Assembly (NCBI GenBank): GCA_000721375.1
Contig: JOGW01000008.1
Location: 310,001-374,000, forward strand
Origin: Streptomyces sp. NRRL B-3428
GTDB taxonomy: Bacteria; Actinomycetota; Actinomycetes; Streptomycetales; Streptomycetaceae
Length of the DNA stretch: 64,000 bases
Reading direction: 5' to 3'
Positions 1 through 8,518 of the stretch are shown one piece after another. The notes under the pieces are model-generated. The model was not told where the DNA came from. It searched no databases and saw nothing but the letters and a program-made list of their open reading frames with translations. Position 1 is the stretch's first letter; each line of letters begins with the position of its first letter. The translations under genes were made by a program, and so were the position numbers.

Positions 1-3000
1 CTTGACCTGGTGGTCGGCGCGCCCGAAGTAGTCGAGGCGGCCGTCGGTGCGACGGCGTGCGAGGTCGCCCGAGCGGTACATCCGGGTGCCGGGCGGGCCG
101 TAGGGGTCGGCGACGAAGCGTTCCGCGGTCAGGGCGTGGCGGCCGAGATAGCCGCGGGCGAGACCTTCACCGGCCACGTACATCTCGCCGGTGACTCCCG
201 GCGGAACGGGTTGCAGATATTCGTCGAGCACATAGACATCCAGATCGGGGATGTTGACGCCGATGGTGCTCGACGCGCTCGCGGCCGCCGTCTCGCGGTC
301 GAGGGCGAAGTACGAGACGTGCACGGTGGTCTCGGTGATCCCGTACATGTTGACCAGGACGGGCGCGTCGTCGGCGTGGCGTGCGTACCAGTCGTCGAGG
401 CGGCCGAGTTCGAGGGCCTCACCGCCGAACACCACATAGCGCAGGGCCAGTTCGCTGCCGGGACGCTCCCGGTCGGCCGCGATCAGCTGGTAGAAGGCGG
501 ACGGGGTCTGGTTGAGGACGGTGACCTGTTCGCGGGCGAGCAGGTCGAGGAAGGCCGCGGGGTCACGGCTGACGAGATGCGGTACGACCACGACGCGGCC
601 GCCGTGCAGCAGGGCGCCCCACAGCTCCCAGACCGAGAAGTCGAAGGCGTACGAGTGGAAGAGGGTCCACACGTCGCTCTCGTCGAAGCCGAACCAGTGG
701 TCCGTGGCGGTGAAGAGCCGGCCCACGTTGTGGTGCGTGACGGGTACGCCCTTGGGACGGCCGGTGGAGCCCGAGGTGTAGATGACGTACGCCGTGTCGC
801 CGGGGCGCAGCGGGCGGGTGCATTCGCCGTCGGTCAGGTCGTGGTCGGGGTGTTCGTCCTGGGGGACGTCCGTCAGGACCAGGGGAAGGACGTTGGCGGG
901 GAGTTTGCGGGCGGTCGCCGTGTCGGTGATCAGCGCGGCGGGTGAGGCGTCGTCGAGCATGTACGCGAGGCGGTCCGCGGGGTAGTCCGGGTCCATGGGC
1001 AGATACGCGGCGCCCGACTTGGCCACCGCGAGCAGACCCACGACGAGGTCGAGGGAGCGGGGCAGGGCGAGGGCGACGATGGCTCCGGGACCGATGCCCT
1101 GGGCGGCGAGGCCGCGGGCCAGGCGGTTGGCGCGGGCGGAGAGTTCGGCGTACGTGAGGTGGTCGCCGCCGCAGGTGGCCGCGGTGCGGTCGGGGTGCCG
1201 GGCGGCGGCCCGCTCGTAGCGGGCGGCGAGGGTGGTGGGCGGTGGCTCGGCGGCAGCCGTCGCGGGTGGGGACCCAACGGCCGTTGCCGTGGCTGTCGTT
1301 GCGGGCGCGTTCCACTCGACGATCGACCGGTGACGGTCCTCGGGCGAGAGGAGCGGCAGCAGGCCGATCGGGGTGTCGGGGGTGGCGACGGCCGCGGTGA
1401 GCAGGCGGGCGAGCCGGTCGGCGAGCGCCTGTGCGGTGATGCGGTCGAACAGGTCCGTCCGGAACTCGAGGAACCCCTCGATCCCGCCTTCGGTCCGCTC
1501 CCCCACGTTCAGGGTGAGGTCGAACTTGGCGGTACCGGACGGCACGGCTCCCATGCGTGCGCTCATCTCCCCGAGCGCGAACTCCGCGTCGGGCAGGGAC
1601 TGCCAGGCCAGCATGGTCTGGAACAGCGGGTGCCGGGCCAGCGAACGGCGCGGGTTGAGGTCCTCGACGAGTCGGTCGAAGGGCAGCTCGGCGTGCTGGT
1701 GCGCGGCGAGCACCGTGGTGCGTACGCGGTCGAGGAGTTCACGGAAGGTGGGGGCGCCGGCGGTGTCGGTGCGCAGCACCAGCGTATTGACGAAGAAGCC
1801 CACGAGATCGGCGGTCACCTCGTCGTCGCGGCCGGCGACGGGGGTGCCGATGGGGATGTCGGTACCGGCGCCGTGCCGGGTCAGCAGGGTGGCCAGCGCC
1901 GCCTGGACGACCATGAAGGCGGTGGTGCCGGTGTCACGGGCGAGTGCGCGCAGGGCGGTGTGGGTCGCCGCGTCGATTCGGAAGGGAACGGTGTCGCCTT
2001 CGTAGGAGGCGACGGCGGGGCGGGGCCGGTCGGTGGGGAGTTCGAGCTGGTCCGGCAGGTCGCGCAGGGTTTCGCGCCAGTGGTCGAGGAGCCGGGCGGT
2101 GTACGGGGTGGGGGCGCCCGGGGTGCCGAGGAGCTGCTGCTGCCATGCGGTGTGGTCGGTGTAGTCGACGCGCAGGGGCGGCAGTTGGGGGGCCTGGTGC
2201 TCGGCTCGGGCGGTGTAGGCCGCGGCAAGGTCGCGGGCCAGCGGGGTGGCGGAGGCTCCGTCCGCGGCTATGTGGTGCAGGAGGAGCAGGAGGGTGTGCC
2301 GCTCCTCACCGTCGGTGAAGAGGGTGGCCCGGAGCGGGAGTTCGGCGGAGAGGTCGAACGGGTGGCGGACGGCGGCACGCAGCCGGTCGGCCAGGGGTGC
2401 GGGGTCGGTGAGCGGCACGGCCTCGAACGGGACTCGGGCCTCGGTGACCGGGATGACCTGGGCGAACGGCTCGTTGTCAGTGGCGCGATATACGGTCCGT
2501 AGTGTCGAGTGACGCTCGGTGATGTCGAGCAGGGCCGCGCGGAGGGCGGCCTGATCGAGAGGTCCGCCGAGGGTGAGGACGAGCGGGATGTTGTAGGTGG
2601 GGCTGGGGCCTTCGAGGCGGTGGAGGAACCAGAGGCGCTTTTGGGCTGGGGAAAGCGGGGGGTTGCGATGAGGCGTGTCCTGGGCCGGCCGGCCGAGATG
2701 TTCGGCCTGGTGCTTGGCGCGTTCGAGAACGGGGCGGTCGCTTTCGTGCGCGGCGTCGCGGATCAGTGTGGCCAGGCGCGCGGGCGTGGGCGCCTGGAAC
2801 ACGTCGGCGAGCGTGACCTCGGTCCGGAACGTCTCGCGCAGGCGCGCGGCAAGCCGCCCGGCGAGCAGCGAGTGGCCGCCGAGGGCGAAGAAGTCGGCAT
2901 GCACGGAGGGCAGTTCAGCCAGGTCGAGCACGAGCGCGAAGAGTCCGCGCACCAGTTCCTCCTGCGGCGTGCCCCCGCCCTCGCCGCCACCCGGCCTCTC

Positions 3001-6000
3001 GGCCTGCGGATCCGGGTCGGGCAGCGCACGGTGGTCGAGCTTGTCGTTGGCGGTGCGCGGCAGGGCGTCGAGAAGGAGCAGAACGCTCGGCACCATGTGT
3101 TCGGGGAGCCGGGCGGCGAGGTGCTCGCGCAGCGCGGAGGGGTCCGCTGCCGCGCCGGCCGTGGGGACCGCATACGCGAGCAGCCGCTTGCCGTGCGCGG
3201 ACTCGCGGGCGATCACGGCGGCCTGGGCGACCGCGGGGTGGGAGGCCAACACGGCCTGGATCTCGCCGAGTTCGATACGGAAGCCGCGGATCTTCACCTG
3301 GTCGTCGGCGCGGCCGAGGAACTCCAGGGTGTGATCGGCGCTGCGGCGGACCAGGTCGCCCGTGCGGTACATCCGGGCGCCCGGCTCTGCGTGCAGTGGC
3401 CCGAAGGGGTCGGCGACGAAGCGTTCGGCGGTCAGATCGGGGCGGCCGAGATAGCCGCGGGCGAGGCAGGCGCCGGCTATGTAGAGCTCACCGGTGACAC
3501 CGGCCGGGGCTGGACGGAGACAGGAGTCGAGCACGTAGGCGCGGGAGGCGCGGACGGGGTGGCCGACCTCGGGGTCGTCCCCTGTCGCACCGGGCACCCA
3601 GTAGTACGCGTCGACTGTCGTCTCCGTCGGCCCGTACAGGTTGATCGGCCGCACACCGGGCGTGCTCGCGAGCCGCTGCCACAGCGCGGGCGGCACGGTC
3701 TCGCCGCCGACCACGATCACGGCCGGGTGGTGCCTGCCCTCGTCCAACAGGCCCTCGGCGACCAGCGCTTCGGCATAGGAGGGGGTGACGTCGAGATAGT
3801 CGATGCGGTGTTCCTGGACGTAGGCGTTCAGCGCGCCCGTGTCGCGATAGGTGGCGTCGTCGAGCACATGCAGCTCATGGCCGTGGACCATCCACAGGAC
3901 CGGATCCCAGGAGGCGTCGAAGGCGAACGAGGCGCTGTGTGCGACGGTCAGCCGCTCTCGGCCGGTGCGTGCGAGCGCGGGCGCGATGTGGTCGGTGCCG
4001 TGGCCCGCGTACAGGTTGGCGAGAGAGGCGTGGGTGACCACGACTCCCTTGGGGCGGCCGGTGGAGCCGGAGGTGTGGATCAGATACGCGTCCTGCTCGG
4101 GGCTCGGTGCGGGCGCCGCTGTGGCCGGTCGCCGGGCGATCCGCGCGCGGGTCGCCTCGTCGTCCAGGAGCACTGCGGGCAGGGCCTCGCGCACGCTCTC
4201 GGGCAGGGCGCGCACGGTGGCGTCATGGCCGATGACGCACACCGGGCGGGCGTCCTCGACGACGTCGACGAGGCGCTGTTCGGGGTGGGAGAGGTCCAGT
4301 GACTGACAGACTGCGCCCGCCTTGAGGACGGCGAGCAGGGCGAGCACGGTGTCGGTGCCGCGGGGCAGGGCGAGGGCCACGGGGGTGCCGGGGCCCACTC
4401 CCGCCGCGCTGAGCTCGTGGGCGAGTCGATTGGCCGCGGTGTCGAGTTCGGCGAAGGTCAGCGCGGCGCCGTCCGACGCGTCCGCACGCGTCGCGGTTCC
4501 CGACCGGACTGCCACGGCGTCCGGCGTCCGAGCCGCCTGTTCCGCGAACAGTTCCGGCACCGTGCGTCGACTCGGCCCCTCGCAACGCCCAGCCGTCGCC
4601 GCGCGGATCTCGCCGCGGTCCAGCAGATCCAGCCGGCCGATCTCCCGCTGGGGATCGTCCAGCAGAAGCGAGGTGAGCCCGTCGAGGTACCGGAGGAGAC
4701 CGCGTTCGTGCGCGGCGAGTGAACCGGGCTCGTAGCAGGCCGGGTTGGCGTCCAGACCGAACCGCAGTCCACCCGAGCGGCCGGGTGCGACGGTGACGGC
4801 CAGATCGTCGACGGGTCCTGCCGCGAGGTTGTGGACGGTGCCGGGCAGTCCGGCGAAGTCGAGGGTCTCGTCCTCGAAGGCCTTGATGTTGACCATGGGC
4901 CCGAACAGCGGGCCGAGGTCACCGGAGAGACCGAGGTCGCGCCGGAGTTCCTCGAGCCGGTAGCGCTGATGGCGGCGTACGGCACGGACCTCGAGGACGA
5001 CCCTGCGCAGGAGTTCGGCGCCGGTGTCGCCGGGACGTACGGCGATCCGCAGCGGCATGACGTTCACCAGCATCGCGGGGGTGCGCAGGGCTTCGGGGCC
5101 GCGGCGGTTCATCAGGGGCAGGCCGAGCACGATGTCCTCGGCGCCGGTGATGCGGTGGGTGTAACCGGCGGTGGCGGCGATGACCAGCTCGGCCCAGGTC
5201 GCCTTGACCGCGCGCGCCGCCTCGGTCAGCCGGTCGCCTTCGCCTGCCGCCAGGTCGCGCTCGCGGCGCAGGACATGACGTGCGGGAGCGGCGGGCCGGG
5301 CCGAGAGCGTGACGGGGCGCGGCCGGTCGGCGAACCTGGTGCGCCAGAACTCCCGGTCGGCGATATGCCGTTCGCCGTCGAGGTGCGCCCGTTCGTCGGC
5401 GACGAGTGCGGCGAGGGAGCCGAAGGGGTTCGACTCGGGTGTCTCGCCCTTGACGAGCGCCGTGTACAGCGCGGCCACACGGGAGGTGAGCAGGGTGAGC
5501 GCGTAGGCGTCGACGGCTATGTGGTGCACCCGCTGGTACCACCAGTACGTCGCGTCGTCGATCCGCAGCAGAGCCTGTGTCATCAGGGCGCCGGACGCGG
5601 GGTCGGCGGGGTGCTCGAGGTCGGTGCGCATCCAGCGCTCGGCAGCCTCACGCGGCCGTGACTCGCCGCGCAGATCGATCCGCTCCAGCGTCCAGCCGCG
5701 TTCGCGCGCGACATGCTGCAGCGGTCCGTCGGCACCCTCGGCGAAGACGGTGTTGAGGGTGTCGGCCTCGGACACGGCCTGGCGCAGGGCCTGGCCGAAG
5801 AGCCGTTCGTCCAACGCGCCGACGAACTCCACGCGGTCGGCCGTGTTGTAGACCGGGTTCGCGGGGTCGAGGCGCTGCGCGTGCCAGATACCGGCCTGCG
5901 CGGCGAGCAGCGGCAGCCACCCGTCGCCCGGGCCGTGCGCCGTGGCCGGATCTCCTGTCGACCGGGCCGAGTCGCCTCTGCCGATGGCGCATTCGTCCGT

Positions 6001-6036
6001 TGCGGCCGCGAAGTGTTCGGTCTCTGGGTGACGCAT
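1..6036 (-). CDS. EntF-like non-ribosomal peptide synthetase (C-A-T-C-A, C-terminus beyond window)
   Basis: Multimodular NRPS, 2012 codons visible, open to the left edge. Start ATG at 6036 follows GGGGGAG. Approximate domains by residue: C1 40-480 (HHIAVDA at 171-177, so the usual final Gly is Ala), A1 520-1000 (TSGSTGRPKG near 655, YGPTE near 800), carrier T1 with GGHSL (Ser 1056), C2 1125-1560 (HHIAADG at 1254-1260), A2 from 1625, ending in the A8 motif at the edge. No epimerase lies between T1 and C2. The A2 pocket reads DFWNVGMVH, a near match to the known threonine code. A1 reads about D-A-D-D-V-G-L-V-D, which I cannot assign with confidence. The N-terminus resembles EntF, a C domain that accepts an aryl group. 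With the iron boxes and ferric-siderophore transport genes nearby, this fits a catechol siderophore synthetase such as the griseobactin type (dihydroxybenzoyl-Arg-Thr). T2 and a thioesterase are expected outside the window. Confidence 0.93.
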   Translation of the reverse strand, partial: MRHPETEHFAAATDECAIGRGDSARSTGDPATAHGPGDGWLPLLAAQAGIWHAQRLDPANPVYNTADRVEFVGALDERLFGQALRQAVSEADTLNTVFAEGADGPLQHVARERGWTLERIDLRGESRPREAAERWMRTDLEHPADPASGALMTQALLRIDDATYWWYQRVHHIAVDAYALTLLTSRVAALYTALVKGETPESNPFGSLAALVADERAHLDGERHIADREFWRTRFADRPRPVTLSARPAAPARHVLRRERDLAAGEGDRLTEAARAVKATWAELVIAATAGYTHRITGAEDIVLGLPLMNRRGPEALRTPAMLVNVMPLRIAVRPGDTGAELLRRVVLEVRAVRRHQRYRLEELRRDLGLSGDLGPLFGPMVNIKAFEDETLDFAGLPGTVHNLAAGPVDDLAVTVAPGRSGGLRFGLDANPACYEPGSLAAHERGLLRYLDGLTSLLLDDPQREIGRLDLLDRGEIRAATAGRCEGPSRRTVPELFAEQAARTPDAVAVRSGTATRADASDGAALTFAELDTAANRLAHELSAAGVGPGTPVALALPRGTDTVLALLAVLKAGAVCQSLDLSHPEQRLVDVVEDARPVCVIGHDATVRALPESVREALPAVLLDDEATRARIARRPATAAPAPSPEQDAYLIHTSGSTGRPKGVVVTHASLANLYAGHGTDHIAPALARTGRERLTVAHSASFAFDASWDPVLWMVHGHELHVLDDATYRDTGALNAYVQEHRIDYLDVTPSYAEALVAEGLLDEGRHHPAVIVVGGETVPPALWQRLASTPGVRPINLYGPTETTVDAYYWVPGATGDDPEVGHPVRASRAYVLDSCLRPAPAGVTGELYIAGACLARGYLGRPDLTAERFVADPFGPLHAEPGARMYRTGDLVRRSADHTLEFLGRADDQVKIRGFRIELGEIQAVLASHPAVAQAAVIARESAHGKRLLAYAVPTAGAAADPSALREHLAARLPEHMVPSVLLLLDALPRTANDKLDHRALPDPDPQAERPGGGEGGGTPQEELVRGLFALVLDLAELPSVHADFFALGGHSLLAGRLAARLRETFRTEVTLADVFQAPTPARLATLIRDAAHESDRPVLERAKHQAEHLGRPAQDTPHRNPPLSPAQKRLWFLHRLEGPSPTYNIPLVLTLGGPLDQAALRAALLDITERHSTLRTVYRATDNEPFAQVIPVTEARVPFEAVPLTDPAPLADRLRAAVRHPFDLSAELPLRATLFTDGEERHTLLLLLHHIAADGASATPLARDLAAAYTARAEHQAPQLPPLRVDYTDHTAWQQQLLGTPGAPTPYTARLLDHWRETLRDLPDQLELPTDRPRPAVASYEGDTVPFRIDAATHTALRALARDTGTTAFMVVQAALATLLTRHGAGTDIPIGTPVAGRDDEVTADLVGFFVNTLVLRTDTAGAPTFRELLDRVRTTVLAAHQHAELPFDRLVEDLNPRRSLARHPLFQTMLAWQSLPDAEFALGEMSARMGAVPSGTAKFDLTLNVGERTEGGIEGFLEFRTDLFDRITAQALADRLARLLTAAVATPDTPIGLLPLLSPEDRHRSIVEWNAPATTATATAVGSPPATAAAEPPPTTLAARYERAAARHPDRTAATCGGDHLTYAELSARANRLARGLAAQGIGPGAIVALALPRSLDLVVGLLAVAKSGAAYLPMDPDYPADRLAYMLDDASPAALITDTATARKLPANVLPLVLTDVPQDEHPDHDLTDGECTRPLRPGDTAYVIYTSGSTGRPKGVPVTHHNVGRLFTATDHWFGFDESDVWTLFHSYAFDFSVWELWGALLHGGRVVVVPHLVSRDPAAFLDLLAREQVTVLNQTPSAFYQLIAADRERPGSELALRYVVFGGEALELGRLDDWYARHADDAPVLVNMYGITETTVHVSYFALDRETAAASASSTIGVNIPDLDVYVLDEYLQPVPPGVTGEMYVAGEGLARGYLGRHALTAERFVADPYGPPGTRMYRSGDLARRRTDGRLDYFGRADHQVK

Positions 6037-6144
6037 GGGATGACTCCCCCGGGATGTACGGCTGGTCGGCGGGTGCGCACAGCGAGGCGCGAGGCGCAGC
6101 GGCGCCCCAAATGCGGGCCGCGCTCCACATCCGGAGCGAGGAAC

Positions 6145-6163
6145 TTAGGTAAGCCTAAGCTAT
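6145..6163. promoter_or_regulatory. Iron box (DmdR/IdeR-type operator)
   Basis: TTAGGTAAGCCTAAGCTAT matches the actinobacterial iron-regulator consensus (TTAGGTTAGGCTAACCTAA) with a clear dyad. It lies in the 137-base divergent gap between the NRPS (start 6036) and the M20 hydrolase (start 6174). It sits about 10 bases from the hydrolase start, so it overlaps that promoter, and could also repress the NRPS promoter. Confidence 0.85.
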
Positions 6164-6173
6164 CTTGCGAGTC

Positions 6174-7325
6174 ATGACCATCACCGCCTCCCCCGCACCG
6201 TCCGCACTCAAGTCGGCCATCAGGAACCGCATCACCGCACACCACCGAGAGGACCTGCTCACGCTGAGCCGGCGCATCCACGACCACCCGGAGACGGCTT
6301 TCGAAGAGCACCGCGCCGCCGCCTGGTGCGCCGAACTCCTGCAGCAGCACGGCTACTTGGTGACCGCTCCGGCGTACGGCCTCGAGACCGCGTTCGAGGC
6401 GAGCCTCGGCGACGGGCCGACGACTGTCGCACTCGTCTGCGAGTACGACGCGCTGCCGGGACTCGGGCACGCCTGTGGCCACAACCTCATCGCGGCCGCC
6501 GGCGTGGGCGCCGCGCTCGGGCTCGCCCCGCTCGCGGCGGAACTCGGCCTGACCGTCAAGGTCCTGGGCAGTCCGGCCGAGGAACGGGGCGCGGGCAAGG
6601 CATTGTTGATCGACGCGGGCGCCTTCGACGGTGTGGACGCGGCGATGATGGTGCACCCCTGCCCGTTCGAGGTCGCGGAGTTCACGTCGTTCGCGCTCGG
6701 AACGCTGGAGGTGGAGTTCAGCGGGAAGGCGGCACACCCGAGCCTCGACCCCCACGCGGGGCGCAACGCCGCCGATGCCATGACCGTCGCACAGGTCGCG
6801 ATCGGCTTGTTGCGTCAGCAGTTGCCCGCGCACTGGAAGGTGCACGGGGTCACGACGTTCGCGGGCGAAGCGCCCAATGTGATCCCGGACCGCGCCACGG
6901 CCTCGTACGAAATACGCGCGTCGGCGGCCGAGGATCTGCGCGAACTGCGCGAGCGCGTCGAGGACTGCTTCCGCGCGGGCGCGTTGGCGACCGGCTGCGA
7001 GGTGAGTCTCACCCGGCCCGAGCCGGACTATCTCGACTTCCGCACGGACCCGGGGCTGATCGCCTTGTGGCGGGCGAACGCCGCGGAACTGGGGCGGCCC
7101 GAGCCGGTGTCGAAGGGCGCGTTCGCCTGTACGGACATGGGCAACGTCTCGCATCTCGTCCCCGCGATCCACCCCGTACTCGACATCACGGGCGGCGCCT
7201 GCGGCCCGCACGAGCCGGAGTTCGCGGTGGCGGCCCGCTCGCCACGCGGCGAACAGGCCCTCCTGGACGGGGCGGTGGGCCTCGCCTGGACGGCGGCGGA
7301 TCTGGCCACCGCCCGCCGCGGCTGA
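6174..7325 (+). CDS. M20 family metallo-amidohydrolase, iron-controlled
   Basis: Zinc-type M20 peptidase/amidohydrolase of the aminobenzoyl-glutamate hydrolase/amidohydrolase branch, 383 aa, soluble, no signal peptide. Metal and catalytic residues are visible: HDHPE (36-40), CGHN (101-104), the Glu pair E136-E137, H161 in MVHP, and a late His in GPHEPEF. ATG at 6174 is preferred over the in-frame TTG at 6165. Neither has a Shine-Dalgarno, and a TATCTT -10-like hexamer ends 7 bases before the ATG, suggesting a leaderless transcript. The iron box overlaps this promoter, so expression should rise under iron starvation. Position beside a siderophore NRPS suggests, by inference only, a role in trimming a siderophore precursor or hydrolysing the siderophore amide after uptake. 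Substrate is unknown. Confidence 0.88.
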   Translation: MTITASPAPSALKSAIRNRITAHHREDLLTLSRRIHDHPETAFEEHRAAAWCAELLQQHGYLVTAPAYGLETAFEASLGDGPTTVALVCEYDALPGLGHACGHNLIAAAGVGAALGLAPLAAELGLTVKVLGSPAEERGAGKALLIDAGAFDGVDAAMMVHPCPFEVAEFTSFALGTLEVEFSGKAAHPSLDPHAGRNAADAMTVAQVAIGLLRQQLPAHWKVHGVTTFAGEAPNVIPDRATASYEIRASAAEDLRELRERVEDCFRAGALATGCEVSLTRPEPDYLDFRTDPGLIALWRANAAELGRPEPVSKGAFACTDMGNVSHLVPAIHPVLDITGGACGPHEPEFAVAARSPRGEQALLDGAVGLAWTAADLATARRG

Positions 7326-7335
7326 GCACACACAA

Positions 7336-7371
7336 CTGCCGCCCGCCCGCGACACAGCGGACGGGCGGCAG
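7336..7371. terminator. Bidirectional hairpin terminator
   Basis: Arms 7336-7350 and 7357-7371 pair over 15 bases with one mismatch around a GACACA loop. It sits in the 57-base gap between the convergent M20 hydrolase and siderophore-binding lipoprotein genes. No U-tract, as is common in high-GC actinomycetes. Confidence 0.7.
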
Positions 7372-7382
7372 TCCTCACCGGC

Positions 7383-8372
7383 TCACTTGGCGGTCAGCGC
7401 CTTCGTGATGTCGTCGAGCACGACCTGCGCCGCCAGCGGCCCACCGCGCGTCGACCACACCGAACCGTCGACGGTGGTCACGTGGTTGTTCTGCACGGCG
7501 TCCAGTTCCTTGTACGCCGCCTTGCCCTGGACCTCCTTCAGCGCCTTCTCACCGTCGGGCGTCAGGGTCGACAGGAACAGCCAGTCGCCGTCGATCTCGT
7601 CGATCTTCTCCAGGCTCAGCGCGGGCGTGTGCGCGTTGCCGTCCTTGTCCTGGGCCTTGGGCCGCTTGAGACCCATGTCCAGGGCGATACCGCTGGCGAA
7701 CTGCTTGTTCTCCATCCAGCTCGGACCGTCCGGGTTCCAGCGCACGATGGAGACCTCGGAGCCCTTGGCCTTGCCGAGTTCACCGCCGGCCGTCTTGGCG
7801 GCGGTGTCGTAGTCGGCGATGACCTTGTTGGCGGCGTCGAGCTTGTTCACGGCGTTGCCGATCCCGCGCAGCGACAGCTTCCAGTCGTCGGTCGGCGCCA
7901 TGGTGACCAGCGTGGCCGGGGTGATCTCGCGCAGCTGCTTGAGCACCTGCTCGTCCTGCATGTCGCCCGCGAGGATCAGGTCGGGCTTGGCGGCGATCAC
8001 CTTGTCCATGACCGGCTGAAGGAGGTTGCCGACAACCGGGATGCCGTCGACCTTGTCCTCCAGGTAGGCGGGCGGCTCGCTCAGACCCTGGCCGTTGGTG
8101 ATACCCGCGGGCTTGAGGCCGAGCGCGAGCACCGCGTCCAGGTCCTCCTGGGTGAGGGTGACGATTCGCCGGGGGTTCGCCGGGACCTCTATCGCCTTGC
8201 CGGTGGCGTCCTTGACGGTACGGGTACCGCCCGAAGCCGCCGCCTTCTCCGTGGACTTCGCCTTGCTCCCCTCGGAGTCGGAGCCTCCGCAGCCGGCGAG
8301 CAGCAGGGCGGCGGCTCCCGCGACGGCGAGAGAGCGCAGTGCACGACTGCCGGTCAGAGTAAGGGACTTCAT
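7383..8372 (-). CDS. Ferric-siderophore ABC transporter substrate-binding lipoprotein
   Basis: FecB/FepB-family (TroA fold) binding protein, 329 aa. The N-terminus has a basic stretch, a hydrophobic segment and the lipobox LLAGC, so it is exported and lipid-anchored. The mature part contains the typical sequence PRRIVTLTQEDLDAVLALG and a later AKPDLIL segment of the family. ATG at 8372 is chosen because GGAG lies 8 bases upstream; an in-frame ATG ten codons earlier lacks this. It is divergent from the ATPase gene at 8519 with an iron box between them. Expected to capture the ferric siderophore made by the neighbouring NRPS or a xenosiderophore. No FecCD-type permease gene is adjacent. Confidence 0.93.
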   Translation of the reverse strand: MKSLTLTGSRALRSLAVAGAAALLLAGCGGSDSEGSKAKSTEKAAASGGTRTVKDATGKAIEVPANPRRIVTLTQEDLDAVLALGLKPAGITNGQGLSEPPAYLEDKVDGIPVVGNLLQPVMDKVIAAKPDLILAGDMQDEQVLKQLREITPATLVTMAPTDDWKLSLRGIGNAVNKLDAANKVIADYDTAAKTAGGELGKAKGSEVSIVRWNPDGPSWMENKQFASGIALDMGLKRPKAQDKDGNAHTPALSLEKIDEIDGDWLFLSTLTPDGEKALKEVQGKAAYKELDAVQNNHVTTVDGSVWSTRGGPLAAQVVLDDITKALTAK

Positions 8373-8447
8373 GGGGACGCTCCGGAATCCGGTAGGGAAC
8401 AAAAGGGGCAGGCCATGACCGGGGTGCCACCGACCGCCGAGCAGAGA

Positions 8448-8466
8448 TTAGGTTAGCCTTACCTCA
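8448..8466. promoter_or_regulatory. Iron box (DmdR/IdeR-type operator)
   Basis: TTAGGTTAGCCTTACCTCA is a close match to the actinobacterial iron box. It lies in the 146-base divergent region between the binding lipoprotein (start 8372) and the ATPase (start 8519) and can repress both when iron is plentiful. Confidence 0.87.
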
Positions 8467-8518
8467 GAAAGCAATCGCGAGTGGGCAACGACAGCACACG
8501 AGAAAGGGCCCCATACCG

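Noticed and set aside
1159..4302. Two long plus-strand frames over the NRPS
   Set aside because: Antisense shadows: the minus strand carries continuous C, A and T domain motifs through the same DNA.
5583..7355. A 590-codon minus-strand frame running across the NRPS start and the M20 gene
   Set aside because: It crosses the iron-box promoter, is out of frame with the NRPS and antisense to a clear M20 hydrolase.
8448..8466. Zur box instead of iron box
   Set aside because: The TTAGGTTAG core and ferric-siderophore neighbours fit DmdR/IdeR better than the Zur consensus.
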